A stretch of DNA of 64,000 bases, taken from positions 1-64,000 of the forward strand of contig JBGSUA010000007.1 in assembly GCA_041753575.1 (NCBI GenBank). Direction: 5' to 3'. The notes below the pieces were generated by a model. That model saw only the letters and a list, made by a program, of their open reading frames with translations. It did not search any database and was not told where the DNA came from. Every line of letters begins with the position of its first letter. Within the stretch, counting starts at the first letter, position 1. The position numbers and the translations under genes were made by a program. Source of the stretch: CG2-30-51-40 sp041753575. GTDB taxonomy: Bacteria > Desulfobacterota > DSM-4660 > Desulfatiglandales > Desulfatiglandaceae. Below are positions 35,210-41,973 of the stretch, piece after piece.

Positions 35210-35971
35210 TCATTTCTCTGCAATTACAAGCATTTCAAAATCTTCAGTAGATAATTCATCATTCCGACTAAAAGCACCAAGCTTCGCACCTAAAATATCA
35301 ATGGCATTGAAATCAAGGGTTTTTAACAGCCAGGTTATTTCCGAGGGAGTATAATACCTTTCGTTGCAATGGAGTTCTTTTTTATTCCCGAGATCATCTT
35401 CGGCATGTACGGTGTTTTGTTCCCGGAAAGTCATCAAATCGAATGAAATGCTGTCGCATTTTGCGTTCCCTTCTTTTGTGCTTGAATCAAGGAAATCTTT
35501 GACGGAATGGAACAGAGGGAATAAGGCATTCAGAGTGGTAAATATCAGTTTCCCTTTCTGCGTTAGGGCGTTGGAGGCATTCCGGAGAATCTGATAATTC
35601 ATTTCATCGGTCTCCATCAGCGGGAATCCTCCTTCGCACAACATGATGACCAAGTCAAATTCATGTAGGAATGGAAGATTTCTGGCATCATGCTTTTGAA
35701 AATGAATTTGCAGATTATCTATGGATGCCTTTTGTCTTGCTCGTTCTAATTGTGAATCTGAAAGATCAACCCCCACGACAGTATAGCCTCTTTTTGTCAA
35801 TTCAATTGCATGTCTGCCTGTTCCGCACCCAATATCCAGTATCCTCAAACTCTTATCATAACTAATCTCTTTTTCAAGAAAGTCGCATTCACCAATGGTG
35901 CCTTGGGTGAAGCACTCGTTATCATATCTCATTCCGTAGTTTTCAAATAGTTCTTCATACCATTGTTTCAT
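35210..35971 (-). CDS. Class I SAM-dependent methyltransferase
   Basis: The ATG at 35971 follows AAAGGATAT; 253 residues. The SAM-binding motif is LRILDIGCGTGRHAIELTKR, then VVGVDLSDSQLERARQ. The rest resembles small-molecule methyltransferases of the UbiE/type-11 kind; the acceptor is unknown. It is visibly more AT-rich than its neighbours and flanked by attC-like sites whose cores (TGCTAAC and GTTAGCA) are exact complements, as expected of one gene cassette. I infer horizontal acquisition. Confidence 0.88.
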   Translation of the reverse strand: MKQWYEELFENYGMRYDNECFTQGTIGECDFLEKEISYDKSLRILDIGCGTGRHAIELTKRGYTVVGVDLSDSQLERARQKASIDNLQIHFQKHDARNLPFLHEFDLVIMLCEGGFPLMETDEMNYQILRNASNALTQKGKLIFTTLNALFPLFHSVKDFLDSSTKEGNAKCDSISFDLMTFREQNTVHAEDDLGNKKELHCNERYYTPSEITWLLKTLDFNAIDILGAKLGAFSRNDELSTEDFEMLVIAEK

Positions 35972-35994
35972 GTTGTTATATCCTTTCGTTTCAG

Positions 35995-36069
35995 TGCTAA
36001 CGCGCCGCATAACCGGCTGGCAATGCAGCGTAGCAAAATTGCCAGTCCGAGAAAAAATGCTGGTTGAAC
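35995..36069 (-). repeat. attC-like site B, 5' of the methyltransferase gene
   Basis: Read on the minus strand: GTTCAAC (36069-36063, a full match to RYYYAAC), a stem CTGGCAAT/ATTGCCAG with CGG/CCG flanks and one unpaired A, then GTTAGCA. Length 75 bp. On the other strand GCATAAC and GTTGAAC are also attC-core-like. Confidence 0.55.
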
Positions 36070-36218
36070 ATCCTCGAGGCATCTTAGGCGGAACCCATTT
36101 TATGTTCTAAGTCCCGAAAGATTTGCCTTCGTGATGCATCAATTCGAGAGATTTTCCATAGGAACTGGTACAGGTATCCCACTGCACCGGTTTTGAGGCC
36201 TCAGGTTCACAATCGCAA

Positions 36219-37160
36219 TCACCGGGTTCCTCGCGATCGCACTGCAAGAACGCCGCCCCTCGAATTATCGGTGCGGCGGCTTGAATACCTGTCGCCATAA
36301 CGGAAGTAGAAGCCCCAGGCAAACGATGAATCCTTGATCTCCCCCGACCATACATACCAATTCGATGTTTTTAATAAAAACGTCATGTTTCTGGTTCCGG
36401 CACCTTGCACGTAAAGACTTTCAAGTTCGCTCAAGGCCGGCATCCGCCATCCGCCACCGTCCAGGTTGATGCTCTGAATCCAGGATCTGGCGTTATGCCA
36501 GTTCAGGTTCTTGTCAGGACCGGAGACCCATTCCAGGCCCGTGCTTGTATCTTTCACTATGCCATTGCCATACCGGCAAAAACGACCGTCACGGACCACG
36601 CATTCCCGGGCCTGCGCAGGCCTGGCAGAAGGCGGACTGTTCCTTTCGGTAAGCGTGGTAACCCTAAAGCGTACAACCGCATCAAGACCCTCGTTGAATT
36701 CCTCAATCGCGGCCCATCGGACGCGCTTTCCTTTGCCAGTCCCAATCCCCTTGCCTACGTCGCCCCAAAGCCCTTTTGGCGTCTTCCAGGTTTTTCCGTC
36801 ATCCATACTGATTTCCACAATGACCTCATCCCTGACATCGGCTCCTGCTCCAACCAGGTCATAGGTCAATACCGCATCAAGACTCTCCTGGGTGACCGAT
36901 AGATTCTCCACCCTTGCGCCGCCATCTTCCCTTGTGCCCGAAGACTCCTGGACAGGTTCAAATTTTTGCAGCCGAGCATAACCCGTTTCGGATACAAACG
37001 CATGTTGCGGTGGAGATGCGCAACCCCAGAAAGCCAGATACACCGCAAGACCCACAATTAGGAGAACTGAGTGGCTATTTTGAAACCGTAAAAATCCCGC
37101 AATGTTGCCTTTGAAACGATGACATCTCATATCCAGATTTTCCCAGCTAAACTGTTTCAT
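36219..37160 (-). CDS. DUF1566 (Lcl C-terminal) lipoprotein
   Basis: 313 residues. A hydrophobic segment ending AFWGC (Cys ~47) is a lipoprotein signal; the ATG at 37130 may be the true start. Residues of about 85-170 form a beta-sandwich-like domain (VEISMDDGKTWKTPKGLWGD, GKGKRVRWAA). The C-terminal ~110 residues are DUF1566, with TGLEWVSGPDKNLNWHNA, GGWRMPALSELESLY and WSGEIKDSSFAWGFYF. It lies downstream of the secreted caspase in the same orientation and may be its partner. Function unknown. Confidence 0.83.
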   Translation of the reverse strand: MKQFSWENLDMRCHRFKGNIAGFLRFQNSHSVLLIVGLAVYLAFWGCASPPQHAFVSETGYARLQKFEPVQESSGTREDGGARVENLSVTQESLDAVLTYDLVGAGADVRDEVIVEISMDDGKTWKTPKGLWGDVGKGIGTGKGKRVRWAAIEEFNEGLDAVVRFRVTTLTERNSPPSARPAQARECVVRDGRFCRYGNGIVKDTSTGLEWVSGPDKNLNWHNARSWIQSINLDGGGWRMPALSELESLYVQGAGTRNMTFLLKTSNWYVWSGEIKDSSFAWGFYFRYGDRYSSRRTDNSRGGVLAVRSRGTR

Positions 37161-37323
37161 AAGTCTGCCCGCGTTGTCCTTATAACCCCGTTCACCTGCA
37201 AGCGCCCTACACCCAGTGCGCCGGCGTAGCCTCGGCCCGGCCTGAGGCGGCCTTGAGCACAGTCAACACACAGGCCAGGTCCTCCGTAGGAATGGCATGG
37301 ATCAACCGGCTTCTCTATCCTCA

Positions 37324-38331
37324 TTATTTGAAGCGTACCAGAACCAGGTTAGGGTCCCCTTCCATTTTGGGCTCCTGGCGCTTACCTGCGAGTCTGCCTG
37401 CCCAGTAGGGAACATGTTCAGACAGGTAGCCCCACATCTCTCCCACGGTCACGAGCTTGTCCTGATTCGCATCGGCCTCTCCCTGGAGCGCCTTCAAAAA
37501 ATAGTAGGTAAACAGGCTGTGCTGTTTGTCGGGATACCAGGTACTCATCTGATCCCCCTGGGAACTTGTGAGAACAGCCCCTTGCTGAAGACCGGCCACA
37601 ATCTCCCTGACCCGCAGCATACTCGGGCTTACATTCTTGAAAAGGAGCCCATCCTGGGTCCGGCCGGAAAAACAGGCATCCAAGACCACCACCGTCTCCT
37701 TTGCGGGCAGGGCATTGAGGTTGGCATAGAAGACCGAAAGGGCGTAGCCGGACTTGCTGATGTAGTCCGGGTCCGCATCCGAAGGAACAAAGTACCCCTC
37801 TCCGGTCTCCTGGGCAGGAGCCCCATGACCCGAATAGTAGATGAAGACGCGGCTCACTCCAGGTTTGACCCAGTCATGGAGTTTTCCCCTGTGATCCTGG
37901 ACGGTACCGAAAAGGGTTTCGAAGGTCCCTTTGGTGGCATCGCGCACTTCCATGATGTTCTCCGGTTTGAGCCCAAATGTATGCACAAGGTACTCCTTCA
38001 TGATCGCCGCATCCCGGTGAGCATAGACCACATAGGGAACCCCTTTTACCGTGTAATTTCCGTTTGCGATCACCACGGCCAAGTCAAAGGGGCCGGCCTC
38101 CTGGCCTTTAGGGATATCGCGCTCTACATCAATGGAAATTGAGGGAACAGTCTGGGATTCCTGGTCCTTCGTCCCTTCCTCTTTGGGTTGGTCCACCTCC
38201 TTTTGGGGGGAAGGGCGCGGGATAGCAACCTTCATGCGAAAGCTGGTTTCCGCCCCAAAAGCGGACAGGAGCTGGAGTCCTGTAAGAATGCACAATAGGA
38301 CCAGGGTAAAGCAGTGCTTTTTTGTCTTCAT
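37324..38331 (-). CDS. Secreted caspase-family (C14) peptidase
   Basis: 335 residues with a signal peptide (FTLVLLCILTGLQLLSAFGA). The caspase fold is seen in DLAVVIANGNYTVKG, the catalytic His in IYYSGHGAP and the catalytic Cys in VLDACFSGRTQDG. These are caspase/metacaspase-like cysteine peptidases that cleave after basic or acidic residues. Export to the periplasm is unusual compared with cytoplasmic effector caspases, but such secreted forms exist among environmental bacteria. No GSDM-, TIR- or STAND-type defence partner is adjacent. The DUF1566 lipoprotein follows after 163 bp. Confidence 0.9.
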   Translation of the reverse strand: MKTKKHCFTLVLLCILTGLQLLSAFGAETSFRMKVAIPRPSPQKEVDQPKEEGTKDQESQTVPSISIDVERDIPKGQEAGPFDLAVVIANGNYTVKGVPYVVYAHRDAAIMKEYLVHTFGLKPENIMEVRDATKGTFETLFGTVQDHRGKLHDWVKPGVSRVFIYYSGHGAPAQETGEGYFVPSDADPDYISKSGYALSVFYANLNALPAKETVVVLDACFSGRTQDGLLFKNVSPSMLRVREIVAGLQQGAVLTSSQGDQMSTWYPDKQHSLFTYYFLKALQGEADANQDKLVTVGEMWGYLSEHVPYWAGRLAGKRQEPKMEGDPNLVLVRFK

Positions 38332-38549
38332 TTTCTCAGAACGCTCCGTTTCCTCAGAGGTGTTGTACTTGGGACAGTACTTAGCTGCCCAACGTGTCCT
38401 TAACCAGCCGAGTGTTTTATCGCCCGATCTTAGTCTGAGGAATTTTTCGCTTGAAGTTTTTTCTGTAGTTCGTCCTTAGTGATTTCACATTCTATTATTA
38501 AACTAAACTCTTTCTTTTTATTCCTCTTCAACCTTTATCCCTTATAATT

Positions 38550-38565
38550 GTTAGCCGTTTTGCTA
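38550..38565 (-). repeat. attC-core-like motif E at the end of a toxin remnant
   Basis: GGCTAAC on the minus strand lies seven nt after the remnant's stop. The 16 nt at 38541-38556 match 39839-39854, at the end of the antitoxin gene, at 15 positions. No clear partner arm was found, so it may be half a site. Confidence 0.4.
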
Positions 38566-38638
38566 TTTGTTTCTCAGATAACTCACCAAATCTCTGAAAT
38601 AATTTTCATGCGGCCCGATCATGATCAGCTCAAGACTT
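38563..38638 (-). pseudogene. C-terminal remnant of a RelE/ParE-type toxin
   Basis: The frame ends ESLELIMIGPHENYFRDLVS followed by YLRNK and a stop. This tail is typical of one RelE/ParE toxin group. Upstream, matching sequence continues only in a different frame (MATDFKIRYALKDTRYW), so the gene is frameshifted and lacks most of its length. Confidence 0.55.
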
Positions 38639-38803
38639 TCTTCCCCAATACCTCGTATCCTTGAGAGCGTATCGTATCTTGAAGTCGGTGGCCATTAGTC
38701 TGGGATCATGGAAATTACCGAAGGGTCGTTCAATCCTTCGAGAAATATTCAGTCCGATAAGAAACGCATTTTCATACAACGTTTCGAGGCTGATCATTTT
38801 TTC

Positions 38804-38927
38804 TGACAACGGCAGAACTCACTTGCCCGCCCACGAACCGGCACATGCGATTTCGGCGAGGAAAGACTTGGAACAGCTACCAGATAAATACGCGTGCCCG
38901 CGGGTCAAGTGCAGCGCATCGTTAGCG
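38804..38927 (-). repeat. attC-like site D, 3' of the RelE-type toxin
   Basis: Minus strand, eight nt after the toxin stop: CGCTAAC, spacer GATGC, GCTGCACTTG, ACCCGC, then a variable centre, GCGGGCAAGTG, nine nt, GTTGTCA. The arms CACTTG-CCCGC and GCGGG-T-CAAGTG pair with one unpaired T, and both cores are nine nt from their arm. About 124 bp, similar in length to long attC sites. Confidence 0.65.
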
Positions 38928-38934
38928 CAAATTT

Positions 38935-39234
38935 TCATAAACCGAGTAACTTTGACCCATGGACAACCCTAAGTATGTACACAGAATCATTGTCAATTTT
39001 ATATATGGCTCGATATTTTTTAAGAATAAGATGCCTGTAGTTTGTGCCGAAAAAAACATTTTCGGGGATATATGGACACCGCTCTGGCAAAGTGTCCAGA
39101 CTATAAATTTTCTCTTCCAGCTCTAATATGAAATTCTTCGCATAATTAACGCTGTCAGAAGCAATGTAGAAGTAAATTTGCTCAAGGTCGTTCTGTGCAT
39201 TGCGGGTGAGACGAATCTTAAATCTCTTTGGCAC
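38935..39234 (-). CDS. RelE/ParE-family toxin
   Basis: I start it at GTG 39234 because AAGGAG lies six nt upstream and the toxin fold begins there (VPKRFKIRLTRNAQNDLEQI); 99 residues. The C-terminal strand YRAIYKIDNDSVYILRVVHG is typical. RelE members cut mRNA at the ribosome, ParE members poison gyrase; the subtype is not clear. It overlaps the antitoxin gene by 17 bp and is followed directly by attC-like site D. Confidence 0.87.
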   Translation of the reverse strand: MPKRFKIRLTRNAQNDLEQIYFYIASDSVNYAKNFILELEEKIYSLDTLPERCPYIPENVFFGTNYRHLILKKYRAIYKIDNDSVYILRVVHGSKLLGL

Positions 39235-39496
39235 GTTTGAACTCCTTAAAGAAATCTTTTGCTTCAGTGTAGCGACCTTCTTTGATGTCTTCCTCTGCTG
39301 GGGCGAGGAGTTTGAGCAAATCAAAGGCATTAGTAATTTTTTCATATTCTTTTGCGTCAACAAGGACAGCTTCCGCCTTACCATTTACGGTAAGAATAAC
39401 TGGACGTTTTGTTTGATGAATCTGCTCAAGAACCGCGTTAGTATTTCGTTTTAGTTCAGTAATTGAGCGAATGTCTTCAGTTATGCTAATAGGCAT
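39218..39496 (-). CDS. Phd/YefM-family antitoxin
   Basis: 92 residues. N-terminal DNA-binding Phd/YefM fold (ITEDIRSITELKRNTNAVLE, then RPVILTVNGKAEAVLVDAKE). The C-terminal half is charged and would wrap the toxin. It is first in the operon and overlaps the toxin gene, the usual arrangement with autoregulation. GGAGG precedes the ATG. Confidence 0.88.
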   Translation of the reverse strand: MPISITEDIRSITELKRNTNAVLEQIHQTKRPVILTVNGKAEAVLVDAKEYEKITNAFDLLKLLAPAEEDIKEGRYTEAKDFFKEFKRAKEI

Positions 39497-39838
39497 AATG
39501 CACCTCCTATGAATCTTTTTTCATGTTTTATTTGATGCTGTATACTATGCGAACATGATGCCAAAGTCAAGAGCTTCTTTACGCGCAATGGGCGACCTGC
39601 ATCATTCGCTCGGCAGGCTTGGGGGTCGATGTAGAGACCGCTTAGCCGAATGGGCCCTCCTTGGGTAAACCAGGTGGTAGAATCTCGATAAGTGTTTGGT
39701 GCAGGATCTCTTTCCAGAACCCGGTTTGAAATAAAGTCGGAATCGCTGCCAACAGGCAAATGGACTCGGAAACCCAGCAGACGAAAAAAGAAAAAGATTT
39801 TTCGTTATGGCGTAGTTTTACCCTTGACAGCGGGAGGA
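39497..39838. other. Intergenic spacer between two toxin-antitoxin modules
   Basis: No gene is supported; a 92-codon frame (39481-39759, -) overlaps the antitoxin start and has no recognised family. The part next to 39497 should contain the promoter and operator of the RelE-type module. Confidence 0.4.
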
Positions 39839-39854
39839 CTTATAAGTGTTAGCC
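39839..39854 (-). repeat. attC-core-like motif F overlapping an antitoxin stop
   Basis: GGCTAAC on the minus strand contains the TAA stop of the antitoxin. Its 16-nt context matches that of motif E at 15 positions. The opposite arm was not found. Confidence 0.4.
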
Positions 39855-40070
39855 AAATCGTTCCCTGGACTCTCTTACCGCTTCAAGAATGTCTTTTGTA
39901 GTTGCTTTGGTTTGGATCCCTGGCACGTCAAATGGTGATTTTTTACTTTTCTTAAAAATTATTGAGAAGGCTTCGCCTCCTCTCCTCTTGATGACAACCT
40001 CTTCACTTCTTGCGATATTGAGCACATCGGCAAGACGTTGTCTCGCTTCAGAATATGTATACACTTTCAT
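39849..40070 (-). CDS. Phd-like antitoxin, downstream of VapC
   Basis: 73 residues. The start YTYSEARQRLADVLNIARSE and VVIKRRGGEAFSIIFKK fit a Phd/YefM-type fold; the tail TTKDILEAVRESRERFG is the toxin-binding part. It is encoded after the PIN toxin, six bp downstream. Antitoxins usually come first, so the order is reversed. Confidence 0.8.
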   Translation of the reverse strand: MKVYTYSEARQRLADVLNIARSEEVVIKRRGGEAFSIIFKKSKKSPFDVPGIQTKATTKDILEAVRESRERFG

Positions 40071-40076
40071 AATATC

Positions 40077-40466
40077 TTACTCCAAAATTGTGATTCCCAT
40101 CTCCCGCGCCACCTTTTGCATTCCAAGGTCAAGTGTAAGCATCGGGCTTCGGAGGTTTCCAGCGCATTCTAAAAAATAGGCATCGTATGCATATAGGTCA
40201 TATTTAATCGCCATGCCTAATGCCGATTCGATGTTGGTATGCCTTAGATCAACCAGTATATGTTGAATTATCTCCCACGCTGATTTGACCTCCTCCTTTT
40301 TCAAGGCGTTTTTTTTCATCATCGCTGTCAATGCGTTCCCAATTTCAAACGGTAAAACATCAGGAGCAATTAAATCATGGCCTTCAGTAAGCCGTATTAT
40401 TTTATCCTTTTCAGGCTCATTTAAGGCAACGGCTATGAATGTATTTGTGTCAGCTATTATTTTCAT
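40077..40466 (-). CDS. PIN-domain toxin, VapC-type
   Basis: The ATG at 40466 opens the PIN fold (MKIIADTNTFIAVALNEPEK); 129 residues. The acidic metal-binding residues are D6 in ADTN, the Glu in LPFEIGNAL, and the Asp pair in YDLYAYDAYFLE, with TLDLGMQKVA at the end. VapC toxins are ribonucleases that cut tRNA or rRNA. It precedes its presumed antitoxin. A gap of about 200 bp separates it from mazF. Confidence 0.87.
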   Translation of the reverse strand: MKIIADTNTFIAVALNEPEKDKIIRLTEGHDLIAPDVLPFEIGNALTAMMKKNALKKEEVKSAWEIIQHILVDLRHTNIESALGMAIKYDLYAYDAYFLECAGNLRSPMLTLDLGMQKVAREMGITILE

Positions 40467-40678
40467 AGGTACAATTGTACGTATTGTATTTTGATTTGTC
40501 AAGGCGATATTTGTCTGGAGCCGAACGTGGCGGTGAGGGGCGCGCTCAAGACCTCACCGGAAAATCCGCCGAAGTTTTTCGCCTCTCCCCTCGACTGCAT
40601 GGGTTGGGGCAAGCAATGGGATGCGGATTGGGCTCTTCATGCCTACTATACCCTTTGTGTTTTGATTTTGGTGTCAGC

Positions 40679-41104
40679 CTACGCGAGGTCGAAAACGATT
40701 TTTAATGCATCGTCAATTTTTGCCATGATCTCGTCTTCCAGTTCACCTCGTACTTTGACTAACCCCCATGCCCCGGTGGAGCACAACGAAATATGAAAAT
40801 GGTCAACAGGTTGGAGGCATTTTCATATAAATCGAGCGCGGTGATCAATGGGACGTGTCTGTAGGCAATCCGCCACCGTTTTTTTGGTTAACCCGTTATG
40901 CGACGATGGGGCAATTTCCGTATTAGTAATGATGCTGGCTTTTCTTTCACTCCATGCCGTTAATGGCACCACCTGGATGACTGGGACACGCGCATTATAC
41001 GTGTCGTTAGTGACAATCACGCATGGCCGAATTTTCCGTGTTTTCGAACCCTTGGTAGGATCAAGATTGACGTCAATGACCATCCCCCGCTTTAGCTTGC
41101 TCAT
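40679..41104 (-). pseudogene. mazF-type toxin gene split by a repeat insertion
   Basis: The MazF/PemK start is intact (MSKLKRGMVIDVNLDPTKGS, IRPCVIVTNDTYNA, VPLTAWSERKAS, LQTRPIDHRAR), with the ATG overlapping the antitoxin stop (ATGA). After RPIDHRAR the frame enters a 75-bp dispersed repeat and stops at 40823. Beyond the repeat the missing tail resumes as KVRGELEDEIMAKIDDALKI, ending VFDLA with TAG at 40679-40681. The toxin therefore lacks its last ~25 residues and is probably inactive or altered. Confidence 0.85.
40758..40832 (-). repeat. Dispersed ~75-bp repeat, copy 1 (inside mazF)
   Basis: Minus strand, from ATTTATATGAAAATG to GGGGGTTAGT. An internal inverted pair ATATGAAAATG / CATTTTCATAT is perfect over 11 bp. 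It shares most bases with 55112-55184, including TTTCGTTGTGC and GGCATGGGG. It lies within a gene whose two halves are recognisable, so it arrived by insertion. Confidence 0.8.
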
Positions 41105-41334
41105 GTTGGCCACTCTGACGCCGCTACATCCGTCCATTCTTGCGTTTCATCATCTTCTTCATAAACATCGGCGTACAAAGCAGCCGACTCGCGCAAGCGC
41201 TGCTGGGTTAATTCTGTAAACAAACGGTCGGTGGCGGTACGCACCACGTCGCTTTCATCCTTAAATCCACACCGGTTGCATTGTCTAATAAATTGAATGT
41301 GCGATTCTTTGAGGCTAAATTTGGCTTGAATCAT
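41101..41334 (-). CDS. Antitoxin of the mazF module (ribbon-helix-helix-like)
   Basis: 77 residues, starting after AAAGGTCATC. The N-terminal KFSLKESHIQFIRQCNRCGF and DESDVVRTATDRLF resemble ribbon-helix-helix antitoxins that pair with MazF/PemK toxins; the acidic tail (ADVYEEDDETQEW) is the toxin-binding part. It overlaps mazF by four bp. It may persist after loss of an active toxin. Confidence 0.8.
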   Translation of the reverse strand: MIQAKFSLKESHIQFIRQCNRCGFKDESDVVRTATDRLFTELTQQRLRESAALYADVYEEDDETQEWTDVAASEWPT

Positions 41335-41445
41335 GATGACCTTTCTAAATAGTCCAATATAAAGACCCTAAAACAGGCCACTATTCTAAGTCATAGTGAT
41401 GGGGAGTCAAACCCTTTCCTAAGAGCCAGGCACAACATCTGAGTT

Positions 41446-41544
41446 AAGCTGAAACAGGCATTCGAAGTCGGCCCATTTTTGTTTCCGTCAGGCCTATTCG
41501 AAGCCGGGGAGTTCAAAACTCTATGGCCTGCCTGTTTTCAGCTT
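41446..41544. repeat. Inverted repeat with 70-nt loop
   Basis: AAGCTGAAACAGGC (41446-41459) is matched by GCCTGTTTTCAGCTT (41530-41544) in inverse orientation with one extra base. Inside the loop ATTCGAAG occurs twice in direct orientation. It may be a miniature element end pair or a decayed recombination site. Confidence 0.5.
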
Positions 41545-41769
41545 CAACGAACTTGTTCGAGTATACCCCTCTTTATGGTGCGAAGCAGTCTTTCCGCTCG
41601 GGATCACATTGGGGGAAAGGGGCTTGTTTTGAATATCCATCATATCACTTCCTGCCTCTTCATAAAGTTCGCAGCTCTTATTGTTGTCTTTTGCCGGCTC
41701 CTGTCCCGGTAATGGTTCAGCAGAGGTGAGAATTACGCCTGGCTTTCCCGAGAAAACAGCACATTTCAT
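41521..41769 (-). CDS. Possible small protein, unknown
   Basis: 82 codons starting with ATG after GAAGGTG. The sequence (MKCAVFSGKPGVILTSAEPL, then a polar, low-complexity remainder) matches no family I know and overlaps the inverted repeat at its 3' end. It could be a decayed gene. The rest of 41335-41973 shows nothing else. Confidence 0.2.
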   Translation of the reverse strand: MKCAVFSGKPGVILTSAEPLPGQEPAKDNNKSCELYEEAGSDMMDIQNKPLSPNVIPSGKTASHHKEGYTRTSSLKLKTGRP

Positions 41770-41973
41770 CACCTTCTTTCCTTTCTCTACCAACCTGTGA
41801 CTCTTACCCTGTGTCCGGTACCCAGTAATGTGCCTGCAATCTCTGCTCGCCTCTGATCCTTTTCCCCCAGCGATCTACAATAAGAGGCAGAGCGGCACGC
41901 AACAAGGGACGTCTTCGACATCAGCGGTGAAGAAGCTTCTGCCATGCGGGGCGCCGCCAAGTGATAGCCGAAG

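Noticed and set aside
37297..38142. 281-codon open frame on the + strand
   Set aside because: It is the antisense shadow of the caspase gene, whose catalytic motifs and signal peptide are on the minus strand.
39481..39759. 92-codon minus-strand frame between toxin-antitoxin modules
   Set aside because: Covers the expected promoter of the RelE-type module and overlaps the antitoxin start in another frame.
40475..40796. Two overlapping + strand frames of 76 and 101 codons
   Set aside because: They run antisense to the mazF tail and the inserted repeat; the minus-strand reading explains the region better.
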